A stretch of DNA of 64,000 nt from an uncultured Ellagibacter sp. Its GTDB lineage: Bacteria > Actinomycetota > Coriobacteriia > Coriobacteriales > Eggerthellaceae. Below the pieces are notes generated by a model. It was not told the DNA's origin, made no database searches, and saw only the letters and a list, made by a program, of their open reading frames with translations. The translations under genes were made by a program, and so were the position numbers. The stretch lies in contig CAKUGU010000002.1 in NCBI GenBank assembly GCA_934654815.1, positions 22,051-86,050 of the forward strand. Reading direction: 5' to 3'. Every line of letters begins with the position of its first letter. Position 1 is the stretch's first letter. This document shows, one piece after another, positions 53,349-63,173 of the stretch.

Positions 53349-56168
53349 ATGACCAGCCCGAAACCGTCGTTTGCATTCCGAGTGGCTTGCGCCTTCCTCG
53401 CCGCGTGCCTGGTGCTTTGCTGGCCCGGCGCTCCCGCGCTCGCCGCGAGCGTCCCTCAGGTGGAAACGCCGGACTACCGCGTGGCGTTCTACTATTCCGC
53501 GAATTTCAACATGCAGGACGAAGAGGGCAATCGTTCCGGATACGGCTACGAGGCCATGCAGGAAATCGCGAAGCACACCCAGTGCACGTTTTCCTACGTC
53601 GGCTACGACAAGACGCCCGATGAAAGTGTAGAGGCGTTGCGGGCGGGCGAACTCGACCTGTACACCGCCGCGAAGAAGACGCCCGAGCGCGAAGCCGAGT
53701 TCGTCTTCTCGTCGCATCCGTCCATCACCGCGGTCACGAGCATGAACGTGAAGGTTGGGAACACCTCGGTGGTTTCGGGCGATTACTCGACGTACAACGG
53801 GTTGCGCATCGGCCTGCTCGCACGCCACACGTACAACAACGCCTTCCTCGAGTTCGTGAAGCAGAAGGGCTTCGACTGCGAGATCGTGTACTACGACACT
53901 CCGACCGAGCTTTCCAACGCGCTCGTGAACGACGAGGTCGACGCGCTCGTGAACAGCTACATCCGCACGCCCGAAGACGAGCGCACGGTGGAGGAGTTCG
54001 GTGAGACGCCGTATTACTTCATGGCGCGCCAGGAAGACCAGGCGCTCATCGACGCGATCGACCGCGCAATCGACGCCATGAACGTGGAGACGCCCAACTG
54101 GCGGACCGACCTGTACAACAAGTACTACGGCTCGGAGGACAAGAACGTCGAGCTCACCGAATCCGAGCAGGCGCTGCTCAGCCGCATGCGCGAGGAAGGC
54201 ACGGTGGTGCGCGGCGTCATGAGCCCCGACGGCAATCCGTATTCGTGGTACGAAAACGGGGAAGCCAAGGGCATCGCGGCCGACATGTTCCGCGCCTGCG
54301 CGCAGGAGCTCGGGCTCGGCTACGGGATCATGCCGGTCGAGACGCGTGAGGAATACCTCGAGGCGATCACGTCGGGCACAGTCGACGTGTTCATGGACGT
54401 CAAGGGCGGCTACAACGGCGACGGCGCCGACTACCGCCTTACCGACCCTTACATCTCCACCTCGCTTTCGCTTCTGCGCGAAAGCTACGCGTCGGGGCCC
54501 GTTGAGAAGCTCGCGATCGTCGACAAGAGCTCGTCGGTACGGGAAATCGCGGCGAAGAATTGGCCTAACGCCGAAATCGTCACCCTGGGCGACACGCAGG
54601 CGAGCGCGCGCGCCGTCGAGAGCGGGGAAGTCGATGCGGCGCTTCTCATGACCTATACCGCGCAGAACCTGCGTAGCACGGATTTGCAGAATTCCCTGCA
54701 GGTCGACATCGTCCCCGGGGCGTCGATCGATCTGAAGATGGGCGTGAACGCGCAGGACGACCGCGATTTCTTCGGCGTGTGGGAAAAGACGCTCTATCAC
54801 GTGGCGCAGCAGCAGGGCGCGAACACGGTGCAGTCCTACATCGAGGAGGCGGCGACGCCATCGCTCGCGAAATACCTGGTCGGGCACCCGATCGTGCTGC
54901 TCGTCGTGGCGGTGCTCGTGCTGCTCCTCGCGTTCTCCGGCGTGCTCGTCTACTTGTCCATGCGCTCGAAACGGCGACAGCAGCAGATTTCCGGCCAGCT
55001 CGCGGAAGCGCTCGCCGAGGCGAAAAGCGCCAACGACGCGAAGCAGAACTTCTTCTCGAAGATGAGCCACGACATCCGCACGCCGCTCAACGTGGTGCTC
55101 GGCATGACGCAGATCGCGCGCACGTGCGAAGACGACCAGGCGAAACTCGACGGCGCGCTGGAGAACATCGAGTCCGAGGGCAACTACCTGCTCGTGCTCA
55201 TCAATTCCATTCTCGACGTGAACCAGCTCGAGCACGGGCACATCGAGCTGAAGCGGGAGGCATTCTGCCCGGTCGCCGAGATCCGCCAGAGCGTGAGCAT
55301 GCTTCTGCCCCTGGCCGAGAAGAAGAACCAGAAGCTCACCATGGTCTGCGACGGCGACGACTGCGTGGTGATGGGCGACGCCGGGCGCTTCGGGCAGATC
55401 GCGCTCAACATCGTTTCCAACGCCATCAAATACACCGGGCAGGACGGCACGATCGAGGTGCGCCTGCAGTGCGCGCCCGACGGCGTGTGCCGCTTCACCT
55501 GCACCGACAACGGCATCGGCATGAGCTCCGACTTCGTGGGGCACATCACCGACGACTACGCGCGCGCCGAGGACAGCCGCGTGTCGAAGACCCAGGGAAC
55601 GGGCCTCGGCATGTCGGTGGTGAAGGGCTTCACCGACCTTATGGGCGGCACGCTCACCGTTGAAAGCGAACTCGGGCGCGGGTCACGGTTCACGGTCGAG
55701 GTCCCCTTCGTTCCAGCGACGCCCGAACAACGCCGCGAGGTGCTCGACGGGGCCGAGGAGAAGCGGGACTACGCCGCCGAGTTCAAGGGCATGAAGGTGC
55801 TTCTGGCCGAGGACAACGAGCTCAACGCGGAAATCGCCATGGAGCTTCTGAAGAGCATCGGGTTTTCGGTCGATTGGGCCGAAAACGGCCAGGTCGCCTG
55901 CGAACGTTTCGAGTCTTCCCAGGTGGGGGAATACACCGCGGTGTTCATGGATATGCAGATGCCCGTGATGGACGGCGTCGAGGCGGCGCGGCGCATCCGC
56001 GCGAGCGAGCGTGCCGACAGAACGCTTCCCATCTTCGCCATGACAGCGAACACGTTCGCGTCCGACCGACGTCAGTGCATGGATGCGGGGATGACGGGCT
56101 TCATCTCCAAGCCGGTCGACATCGACGGCGTCGCGGCGATGCTCCACAAGAGCTTGCGGGCCTCGTAA
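53349..56168 (+). CDS. Hybrid histidine kinase with two periplasmic solute-binding domains (BvgS-like)
   Basis: A 939-residue sensor. Order: signal peptide (1-33), two SBP_bac_3-type domains (about 40-255 and 285-505), one membrane helix (~511-538), HisKA with His574 in MSHDIRTPLN, HATPase (NIVSNAIKY, CTDNGIGMS, GTGLGMSVVKG), and a receiver with Asp868 (FMDMQMPVMDG) and Lys in ISKPVD. Like BvgS/EvgS it should sense small ligands outside the cell and relay phosphate. No response regulator with a DNA-binding domain is adjacent. ATG 53349 follows AAAGG. Confidence 0.9.
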   Translation: MTSPKPSFAFRVACAFLAACLVLCWPGAPALAASVPQVETPDYRVAFYYSANFNMQDEEGNRSGYGYEAMQEIAKHTQCTFSYVGYDKTPDESVEALRAGELDLYTAAKKTPEREAEFVFSSHPSITAVTSMNVKVGNTSVVSGDYSTYNGLRIGLLARHTYNNAFLEFVKQKGFDCEIVYYDTPTELSNALVNDEVDALVNSYIRTPEDERTVEEFGETPYYFMARQEDQALIDAIDRAIDAMNVETPNWRTDLYNKYYGSEDKNVELTESEQALLSRMREEGTVVRGVMSPDGNPYSWYENGEAKGIAADMFRACAQELGLGYGIMPVETREEYLEAITSGTVDVFMDVKGGYNGDGADYRLTDPYISTSLSLLRESYASGPVEKLAIVDKSSSVREIAAKNWPNAEIVTLGDTQASARAVESGEVDAALLMTYTAQNLRSTDLQNSLQVDIVPGASIDLKMGVNAQDDRDFFGVWEKTLYHVAQQQGANTVQSYIEEAATPSLAKYLVGHPIVLLVVAVLVLLLAFSGVLVYLSMRSKRRQQQISGQLAEALAEAKSANDAKQNFFSKMSHDIRTPLNVVLGMTQIARTCEDDQAKLDGALENIESEGNYLLVLINSILDVNQLEHGHIELKREAFCPVAEIRQSVSMLLPLAEKKNQKLTMVCDGDDCVVMGDAGRFGQIALNIVSNAIKYTGQDGTIEVRLQCAPDGVCRFTCTDNGIGMSSDFVGHITDDYARAEDSRVSKTQGTGLGMSVVKGFTDLMGGTLTVESELGRGSRFTVEVPFVPATPEQRREVLDGAEEKRDYAAEFKGMKVLLAEDNELNAEIAMELLKSIGFSVDWAENGQVACERFESSQVGEYTAVFMDMQMPVMDGVEAARRIRASERADRTLPIFAMTANTFASDRRQCMDAGMTGFISKPVDIDGVAAMLHKSLRAS

Positions 56169-56434
56169 ACGCAGGGGGGCGGGCCTGCGTTTACCGTTGG
56201 GCTTGCACGTTTTTGCGCTTGGCGACAGGGACGCCCTCCGGGGCTTTGGCATTTTTCGACGCGCGACCCCGTAACCCTGCGACCTTCGCGCCCTCTGCTG
56301 CCCGTGCCCGCCCATCTTCGGAAGCCGCCATAAACACGAAAGCGCCCTTGCGCTATCCGGTTTCCCGGAGGCGCAAGGGGTGCTTTCTCACGCTGCCTTA
56401 TAAGCCAGACAAACGGCTGGGTCGAAGGCGGGCT

Positions 56435-57400
56435 TTACGCTTCCTTCTCCTTCTTGTCGCCCTTCTCGGCGGTGCGGGCCAGGATGTTGGCGTAGACGGC
56501 GCCGGAGATGTTGTGCCACACGCTGAACACAGCGCCGGGGACGGCAGCGAGCGGCATCGTGGCGAAATGCACGGTGGCAAGCGAGGTGGCAAGGCCGGAG
56601 TTCTGCATGCCGACCTCGATGGAGAGGGTGCGCATCTGCGCGCGGGAAAGACCCAGCGCGCGTCCTGCGAGGTAGCCGAGCGCGTACCCGCAGAGGTTGT
56701 GCAGCATGACCACCACGATGATGAGCGCGCCCACCGTCATGAGCTTCGCGGCGTTCGCGGAGACGACGGCCATGATGATGAGGGAGATCGCGATAACCGA
56801 GATGAGCGGGAGCACCTTGCCGAACACGTCGGCGATCTTCGGGGCGATGGCGTTGATGATGAAGCCGAGCACGATAGGCACGAGCACGACCTGCACGATG
56901 GACATGAGCATGCTCACGTAGCTGACGTCGACGGACTGGCCGGCGAGCAGCAGCACGAGCGCCGGGGTGACGATCGGCGCGAGGATGGTGGTGCACGCGG
57001 TCATGCCGACCGACAGCGCCACGTCGCCCTTCGACAGGTACGTCATGACGTTGGAACTGGTGCCGCCGGGGCAGCAGCCGACGAGAATGACGCCCACGGC
57101 GAGCTCGGTGGGCAGCTGGAAGATGGTGCAGAGAAGCCACGCGAGAAGCGGCATGATGATGAACTGGGACAGGATGCCGGTGATGACGGCCTTCGGCTTG
57201 GTGAACACGACCTTGAAGTCGCTGAGCTTAAGCGTCATGCCCATGCCGAACATGACGATGCCGAGCAGCGGGTTGACCCAGCTCGTCGGCAGGGCCGCAT
57301 GGACCGGATCGGGCGCGAGAAGCGCGATGATCGCGACGATGAGGGCGATGATCGCCATCCATTTGCCTGCGAAGTCGCTGATCTTTTCGAGTGCTTTCAT
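56435..57400 (-). CDS. Bile acid:sodium symporter (BASS) family transporter
   Basis: A 321-residue protein with about nine or ten membrane segments. GMGMTLKLSDF, VGCCPGGTSSNVMTYLSKGDVALSV and VGMQNSGLAT are BASS signatures around the sodium sites. The family moves bile acids, but also pantothenate, pyruvate and other organic anions, so the name gives no substrate. The start MKALEKI at 57400 follows AGAAGGTAAGA. A hairpin CGAGCCC/GGGCTCG (57432-57463) lies in its leader. Confidence 0.85.
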   Translation of the reverse strand: MKALEKISDFAGKWMAIIALIVAIIALLAPDPVHAALPTSWVNPLLGIVMFGMGMTLKLSDFKVVFTKPKAVITGILSQFIIMPLLAWLLCTIFQLPTELAVGVILVGCCPGGTSSNVMTYLSKGDVALSVGMTACTTILAPIVTPALVLLLAGQSVDVSYVSMLMSIVQVVLVPIVLGFIINAIAPKIADVFGKVLPLISVIAISLIIMAVVSANAAKLMTVGALIIVVVMLHNLCGYALGYLAGRALGLSRAQMRTLSIEVGMQNSGLATSLATVHFATMPLAAVPGAVFSVWHNISGAVYANILARTAEKGDKKEKEA

Positions 57401-57557
57401 CTTCTTACCTTCTACCTTCTTGTAACGCAAACGAGCCCCACCCGGATGTCCGGGCAGGGCTCGAAGAACTAGGACGGTTGTGCAGTATACGACTTTATCG
57501 TTGCGATGGCTCCGAAAACGGCGTAATTCCCTATTTGTTGAATAGGGAATCGATAGT

Positions 57558-57587
57558 ACCAAAAAAGGGACCCGTGCGGGTCCCTTT
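57558..57587 (-). terminator. Terminator downstream of hybrid kinase 2
   Basis: AAAGGGACCCG and CGGGTCCCTTT (57564-57574, 57577-57587) form a near-perfect stem; on the minus strand six T follow. Confidence 0.85.
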
Positions 57588-57631
57588 GAAAGACGGCGAG
57601 CCGATGGTTCCGATTCGACCGCTTTTTACTT

Positions 57632-57679
57632 CCCGATCATCTCGGACAAGGTGCGCCAACCGAGTTCGACGCACTTCAC
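57632..57679 (-). pseudogene. Duplicated 3' end of sufU
   Basis: This 48-bp segment matches 60099-60146 at 46 positions. In the same sense it encodes KCVELGWRTLSEMIGK and a stop, nearly the last residues of SufU (KCAELGWRTLSEMIGE). It overlaps the stop codon of the kinase gene and lies 2.47 kb from the real sufU end, so the kinase gene is flanked by direct repeats. Confidence 0.85.
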
Positions 57680-59877
57680 TTCAAAGCGCTGGCCAGAGTT
57701 TCGCGGATCTTCTCGATTTCCAGGGGCTTGGTGAGATGCGCCGTCATGCCCGCTTTTAGGCTTTCGACCTCGTCGTCGAGAAACGCGTTGGCCGTCATGG
57801 CGAAGATGGGGACATCCGCAGCGTCTGGCCGATCGAGCGCGCGGATGGCGCGTGTGGCGTCGAGACCATTCATCACGGGCATCATCACATCCATGAAAAC
57901 CATGTCGAACTCGCCGGGAGCGCTCGCGGCGAATGCGTCGACCGCTTCTTGGCCATTGGAGGCGCGTTTCAGGGAAAGTCCTTCGTTTCCCAGTATGAAC
58001 TCGGCGATCTCGGCGTTCAAATCGTCGTCTTCCACAAGCAGCGCATGTTTGCCATACAAGTTGATGGGGCCCGAAGGGGTGCGGGCGCTCTTTTCGCGGT
58101 CGTGATCGACTTCGAAGGGGACGACTACGGTGAAGGTTGACCCGACGCCCTCTTCGCTTTCGAGCTTGACCGTGCCGCCCATAAGCTCCACCAGCTCTTT
58201 CACGATGGCGAGTCCAAGGCCCGATCCGGTGTAGGCGGATACCGCGTGTTGCTCCTCTTGGGAAAACGGTTCGAAGGCGTGTTCCGCGAAATCCTTGCTC
58301 ATGCCCAATCCCGTGTCTTTGACGACGATTTCGAATGTTGCGGTGTTCCCGTCGCTTGAAAGCTCGCGGCAGCTCATGGCGACGGTGCCGTTCGGGCGGT
58401 TGTACTTCACGGCGTTGCCGCCGAGGTTCAACAGGATCTGCTGCAAGTGCAGCGGGCTACCTATCAGATAGCGATGCGTGATGCATTTCCCCTGGTCGCC
58501 AGGGATAATGCGCACACCGCGCTCTGCGGCTTGGGTTGACATGATGGTGTTCGCCTCGTGCGACACCTCCATGATGTCGAACGGTTTGCGATCGAGCTCC
58601 AGCGCGCCCGATTCCAGCTTGCTCATGTCGAGCACGTTGTTCACGAGCGAGAGCAGGAAGGCCGACGACGAGCGTATCTTCTCTCGGCATTCGGCTTGCT
58701 TGGCGGCGTCGTTAGGGAAATGATCGGCGATTTCCAATACGCCGCGTATGCCGTTGATGGGCGTGCGGATGTCGTGGCTCATGCGTCGCAGGAAGTTCGT
58801 CTTCGACACGTTGGCCCGCTTCGCCTCTGTGGCTATGCGGTGCAGTTGATGCTGGTATTCCAGCTCCTGGCGCTTCTCCTCGTCGATGTCGCGAACGATT
58901 ATGACGGCTGTCTCTACCGAGTCGTCTCGCTTGGCTTGGGCGATAACCGTCGCTTGACACCATCGTCTACGGGAGTCCTCGAACGTGAAGCTCGCTTGAT
59001 CGGAAGCGGCTAGGCGTGCCCTAAGCGTTTCGCAGTCGAAGAACTCGCCGTATTGCTTTCGATACGAGGCGGCTACGAACTTTTCGCCCACATGCTCGAA
59101 CGCCGTCGTTGCTCGCATTTGCCGGGAGATTGCCGACTCCATGCAATCGGGTAATTGCAGCGCGTGGAGCACGTCGGCGCGAAAATCCACCTGAGCCACG
59201 AGGATGCTGACTTTCGTGGCCGTGCGATACATGTCCAGGTAAATTATCTCTTTCAGGTGCGACGACGTCTTACGCTGGCTTACCAGAAGCCCTACGATGA
59301 CGGCGATGAGGACGCCCAGCACGTCCATGGTGCGTGTTGCTGGATCGACGAACAGGTGCTCGAGCAGGAGGAATGCTAACAGGGCGATCGTGCTTCCCGC
59401 AATGTTGTCGCGTGGGCGCGAATCGAACAGCAGCGGCAGAATCGCGAAAGCAAGGCATGCGAGCACGCTTCGATGGTTTGGCTGCAAAACGATGTCGCAG
59501 TACATGACGAATGCGTACCAGGTCGTGCAGAACAACGTTGCAAGGGCAAGCGCCGTTTTAGCGCGACGTTCGGGCGGCATGGCGCGGCGCGAAAGCGCCG
59601 CGATGATCGCGAAAACGATGAGCAGGGGCACTGAGGGCGCCACGGTGGCGTGTCCGAAGCGCAGCAGGGTCACATGAGTCCCGATGCACGCGAGGACGAG
59701 CGCGCAGCTGACGACGCACGCTCGGGTCATGAGCGCCAGGTTTTCGCCGGCAAGCGTGGTGGCGTAGGGGGAGGGCTTGTCGTATGAGCCCAGCTGGTTC
59801 TCGCGAAAACCCAGGTTGAACCAACGGCTCACGGCATGCCGAACCCATTGAATGCGTGACGATTCTCCCGATCGCAT
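57676..59877 (-). CDS. Membrane hybrid histidine kinase with receiver domain
   Basis: A 733-residue sensor: about six membrane helices within residues 45-205, a PAS-like region (~215-340), HisKA with His368 (MSHDIRTPING), HATPase (NLGGNAVKYN, DTGLGMS, GSGLGLAIVKE) and a receiver with Asp663 (FMDVMMPVMNG) and Lys in LTKPLE. It has no periplasmic binding domain, unlike the first kinase. AGGAGGAAGG precedes the start at 59877. It lies between a sufU remnant and sufU itself and probably arrived as an insertion. Confidence 0.9.
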   Translation of the reverse strand: MRSGESSRIQWVRHAVSRWFNLGFRENQLGSYDKPSPYATTLAGENLALMTRACVVSCALVLACIGTHVTLLRFGHATVAPSVPLLIVFAIIAALSRRAMPPERRAKTALALATLFCTTWYAFVMYCDIVLQPNHRSVLACLAFAILPLLFDSRPRDNIAGSTIALLAFLLLEHLFVDPATRTMDVLGVLIAVIVGLLVSQRKTSSHLKEIIYLDMYRTATKVSILVAQVDFRADVLHALQLPDCMESAISRQMRATTAFEHVGEKFVAASYRKQYGEFFDCETLRARLAASDQASFTFEDSRRRWCQATVIAQAKRDDSVETAVIIVRDIDEEKRQELEYQHQLHRIATEAKRANVSKTNFLRRMSHDIRTPINGIRGVLEIADHFPNDAAKQAECREKIRSSSAFLLSLVNNVLDMSKLESGALELDRKPFDIMEVSHEANTIMSTQAAERGVRIIPGDQGKCITHRYLIGSPLHLQQILLNLGGNAVKYNRPNGTVAMSCRELSSDGNTATFEIVVKDTGLGMSKDFAEHAFEPFSQEEQHAVSAYTGSGLGLAIVKELVELMGGTVKLESEEGVGSTFTVVVPFEVDHDREKSARTPSGPINLYGKHALLVEDDDLNAEIAEFILGNEGLSLKRASNGQEAVDAFAASAPGEFDMVFMDVMMPVMNGLDATRAIRALDRPDAADVPIFAMTANAFLDDEVESLKAGMTAHLTKPLEIEKIRETLASALK

Positions 59878-60022
59878 GTCGCACCTTCCTCCTGTCTCGG
59901 TCGCGAAATTTAGCAACCGTTCTATTCTACGCTACTGCGGAGGAGGTTAGGCTTCACGTTTTGCTTTCCGATCGACGCAGCGCGCCTCATCTGTCCCCTC
60001 GGCGATTGAGGAGGGCCGTATA

Positions 60023-60058
60023 CGCAGGCAGGCCCGGCGATCGCCGGGCCTGCCTGCG
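60023..60058. terminator. Perfect 36-bp palindrome after sufU
   Basis: CGCAGGCAGGCCCGGCGA and its exact complement (60023-60058) meet without spacer, so the RNA hairpin has a small loop. There is no T-run. It lies 34 bases beyond the sufU stop on the minus strand. Confidence 0.65.
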
Positions 60059-60092
60059 CGGGTGAATCGGGAACGGATGCGCGACCCCGAGC

Positions 60093-60515
60093 CTATTCCC
60101 CGATCATCTCGGACAAGGTGCGCCAACCGAGTTCTGCGCACTTCACGCGAGCGGGCATGCGGGAGATGCTCTCGAGTTCGGCCGCTTCGTCCAAGTCCTC
60201 GCGCTCCTCCTCGGTGAGGGCCTCTCCCTTCACCATTTTCAGGAACAGCCCGCACAGCCGGCGCGCCTCTTCCACGGTCTCGCCGGTGACGAGGTCGGCC
60301 ATCATGTCGGCGGAGGCCTGCGAAACCGCACAGCCGTGGCCGGTGAAGGCCGCCTCCTCGATGACGTCGCCGTTCATGCGCAGCTTCAGCGTGAGTTCGT
60401 CGCCGCAGCTCGGGTTCACGCCCTCGTGCTCGTCGGTGGCGTTTTCCAAATCGTACTTGTAGTCGGGGTGCGCGTTGTGCTCCATGAGCGCCGCGGTGTA
60501 GATGTTACTCCCCAT
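60093..60515 (-). CDS. sufU: SufU-type iron-sulphur assembly/sulphur-transfer protein
   Basis: The 140-residue zinc protein accepts sulphur from SufS. It contains NPSCGDELTLKL, TGHGCAVSQASADMM and VKCAELGWRTLSE, whose three Cys with Asp bind zinc. The insertion between the second and third Cys region is the SufU hallmark that separates it from IscU. GGAGGACATTCA precedes the ATG at 60515; it overlaps sufS by 11 bases. Confidence 0.93.
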   Translation of the reverse strand: MGSNIYTAALMEHNAHPDYKYDLENATDEHEGVNPSCGDELTLKLRMNGDVIEEAAFTGHGCAVSQASADMMADLVTGETVEEARRLCGLFLKMVKGEALTEEEREDLDEAAELESISRMPARVKCAELGWRTLSEMIGE

Positions 60516-61893
60516 TGAATGTCCTCCAAACGTTCTTCAACCCCGCGATGAGCTTGTCGACGTCGCCCTTGTCGTTGTAGAACGCGAGGGAAGCGCGGCA
60601 GCATGCCAGGTTCTCCACGCCGAGCCACGTGAGCAGCGGCTGGGCGCAGTGGTGACCGGCGCGGATGGCGACCTGGTCCATGTCGAGGATGCTCGCCACG
60701 TCGTGCGGGTGAATGCCGCGCACGTTGAAGCTGATGACGCCGTGGTGCATGTCGGGGTCGGGGCTGCCGATGATGTCGATGAAGGGCAGCGTCGCCATCT
60801 CGTCCATGCAGTATTTCACGAGCGCGCGCTCGCGGGCGCCGATGACGTCGAGCCCCACCGATTCAACATAGGCCACCGCCGCGGCCGTGGCGTAGATGCC
60901 GGCGGCGTCTTGCGTGCCGGCCTCGAACTTCTCGGGCACGGGCGCCCAGGTGGCGTCCTGCTCGGTGACGGAATCGATCATCTCGCCGCCGGTGAGGAAG
61001 GGCGGCATGGCCTCGAGCAGCTCGTTTCTGCCCCAGAGCACGCCCATTCCGAAGGGTCCGAACAATTTGTGGGCGGAAAGCGCGAAGAAGTCCGCGCCGA
61101 GCTCGGCCACGTTCACCTTGAGGTGCGGCACCGACTGCGCGCCGTCGACCACGAGGTAGCCGCCCTGCTCGTGCACGCGGCGCCCCAGCTCGGCCACGGG
61201 GTTTTCCACGCCGAGCACGTTGGACACGTGCGCGACCGACACGATCTTGGTCTTCGGACCGATCTTCGCATCCATTTCTTCAGGTGTGATGACGCCGTCT
61301 TTGTCGGGGTAGAGGTACACGAGCTTCGCCCCCGCGGCACGGCATGCCTGCTGCCAGGGGATGAGGTTCGAATGGTGCTCCATGATGGTGATGCACACCT
61401 CGTCGCCCGCCTCGAGCACGGTGGGCGCGAACGTTTTCGCCACGATGTTGAGCGACTCGGATGCGTTGCGCGTGAGCACGATGTCGTGCCAGTCGGGCGC
61501 GCCGATGAACCGGGCGACGCGCTGGCGCGCCACCTCGATGGCCTCGGTGGCCTCGACCGACAGGCGGTACAGGCCGCGAAGCGCATTCGCGTTCATCTCC
61601 TCGTAGAAGCGGCGCTGCGCGTCGAGGACGGTCTTGGGGCGCTGCGCGGTGGCGGCGCTGTCCAGAAACGCGAGGTCGGGGTGGTTCGCCAGAAGCGGGA
61701 AGTCGCGCTTGTAGGGGTTCTCCGCGATGTTGGCGGCGCACACGATGTCGGGCGCCGCAGCCGAGGTCGCCGCGGCGTGGGCCGCGTCGGCGATGGCGCA
61801 GGCGGTGGTGTCGGTGATGGGGGCCGCCGGGCAGGTCGCGCAATCCTTGGCGCCTTCGGCGGCGCGTGCCATGAGGGAATCGGTCTGGCTCAT
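60505..61893 (-). CDS. sufS: Cysteine desulfurase SufS with N-terminal extension
   Basis: The 462-residue PLP enzyme removes sulphur from cysteine. It has FLDSAATAQRP, SESLNIVAKTF, TIMEHHSNLIPW, VDGAQSVPHLKV, ALSAHKLFGPFGMG (PLP Lys) and RAGHHCAQPLL (active Cys). SufS is usually about 405-415 residues; here ~55 Ala-rich N-terminal residues with CATC precede the fold. It is coupled to sufD by a TAATG overlap. Confidence 0.94.
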   Translation of the reverse strand: MSQTDSLMARAAEGAKDCATCPAAPITDTTACAIADAAHAAATSAAAPDIVCAANIAENPYKRDFPLLANHPDLAFLDSAATAQRPKTVLDAQRRFYEEMNANALRGLYRLSVEATEAIEVARQRVARFIGAPDWHDIVLTRNASESLNIVAKTFAPTVLEAGDEVCITIMEHHSNLIPWQQACRAAGAKLVYLYPDKDGVITPEEMDAKIGPKTKIVSVAHVSNVLGVENPVAELGRRVHEQGGYLVVDGAQSVPHLKVNVAELGADFFALSAHKLFGPFGMGVLWGRNELLEAMPPFLTGGEMIDSVTEQDATWAPVPEKFEAGTQDAAGIYATAAAVAYVESVGLDVIGARERALVKYCMDEMATLPFIDIIGSPDPDMHHGVISFNVRGIHPHDVASILDMDQVAIRAGHHCAQPLLTWLGVENLACCRASLAFYNDKGDVDKLIAGLKNVWRTFNGE

Positions 61894-63173
61894 TATTCTT
61901 CCCCTTCCTTCGTTTCGACGAGCTCGAACGGCACGCCGAGCTCTCCGGCCAGGCGCGCCACGGAAGCGCGCACCGTGGCGTCCGGCGCGTTGATGGCGGC
62001 TTCCTCGAGCGTCGCGTTGGCGAACAGGCGCTCGGCCGCTTCCTGCGAGATGCCGCGCGTCATCAGGTAGTTCATCTGCTCGGGGCGCACATGTCCGATG
62101 GTCGCTCCGTGGTTGCCCGCGACGTCGTCCTCATCGCAGAGAATGATGGGGATGGTCTTGTTGTCGACGTTCTCGTCGGCGAGGAGCACCGTCTCGCGCT
62201 CGGACCCGACCGAGCCCTTGCACCCGTGCACGAGGTCGATCGTGCCGCGCAGCACTTTGCGCGAGGAGTCGGCGAGCACGCCGTTCGCGTCGAGGTTGCA
62301 GGTGGTCTTCTTGCCGCGGTGGCGCACCACGTAGTTGAAGTCGATGGTTTCCTCGCCGTGCCCCACGTAACGCGTGGAGATGTCGGCGTCGGAGCCGTCG
62401 CCGCGCAGATCGCAGGCAAGCCCCGTGTAGGACTTCCCGGCGCCGAGCACGCGGTGGGCGACGGCGATGCGTGCGTTCTCGTCGGCGATGTAGCCCTCGT
62501 CGTCGAGAACCGTCCAGGTGGAGGAAAGCGTGTGGAAGGTCGACACGTCGACGCGCGATCCCTTGCCCGCGAACACGCGCAAAGAAAGACCCACAAGGCC
62601 TGCGCCCGCGTCGGGGGAGTCGAACGCGACGTTAAGCGTGACCTGGGAATTCTCCTCGGCAACGAGGTCGATGGCAGCGACGTTGGCCGTCGCGTCCTTT
62701 GCCGTCACGCGCACCGTCGCGGTGTGCTCGCTGCCTGCCTTCGCCACGAGGGTGCGGCGGCTTTCCGCGCCGCCGGCCGCGTTCTCGAGGTAGGCCTTGA
62801 CCTCGGGCCCCATGCCGCACTCGAAGGCGGCTGCGATGTCCTGGGCGGCTTCTTCGCGCACGGCGCGCTTCTCGTAGGTGGAAAGCGCGGGGATGTTCAG
62901 GTCGTGCGGGTCGACGTCGTCCTCGGCGGCCTTCAGCATGGCGCGCGCATCGGCGGGCTCGGCTGCGCGGCGCTCGTCGAGCTCGCGCTGCATCACGGCC
63001 ACGGCGGCGTCGAAGGCGCCGGCCTCGCCCGCGAGATCCTGCTCGCCCTCGATGACGATGTCGTGCGCGCCGGCAAGCCCCGCCGGGACCTCGATCGTCG
63101 TCTCGTTCATATGCAGGCGATGCCACGTCGGCGCGGGCATCGCGTTCACATTGTTCAAAGTAAGGGCGTCCAT
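61893..63173 (-). CDS. sufD: Fe-S cluster assembly scaffold protein SufD
   Basis: The 426-residue protein shows the SufB/SufD beta-helix core: GSRVDVSTFHTL, GHGEETIDFNYVVRHRGKKT, LRGTIDLVHGCKGS and ILCDEDDVAGNHGATIGH. SufD pairs with SufB as the scaffold. The N-terminal half is variable, as usual. It overlaps sufB and sufS by one base each (TAATG). Confidence 0.92.
   Translation of the reverse strand: MDALTLNNVNAMPAPTWHRLHMNETTIEVPAGLAGAHDIVIEGEQDLAGEAGAFDAAVAVMQRELDERRAAEPADARAMLKAAEDDVDPHDLNIPALSTYEKRAVREEAAQDIAAAFECGMGPEVKAYLENAAGGAESRRTLVAKAGSEHTATVRVTAKDATANVAAIDLVAEENSQVTLNVAFDSPDAGAGLVGLSLRVFAGKGSRVDVSTFHTLSSTWTVLDDEGYIADENARIAVAHRVLGAGKSYTGLACDLRGDGSDADISTRYVGHGEETIDFNYVVRHRGKKTTCNLDANGVLADSSRKVLRGTIDLVHGCKGSVGSERETVLLADENVDNKTIPIILCDEDDVAGNHGATIGHVRPEQMNYLMTRGISQEAAERLFANATLEEAAINAPDATVRASVARLAGELGVPFELVETKEGEE

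Noticed and set aside
56435..57400. Bile acid importer linked to a gut lifestyle
   Set aside because: The BASS family has many substrates and no bile acid enzyme is in the window; the substrate is left open.
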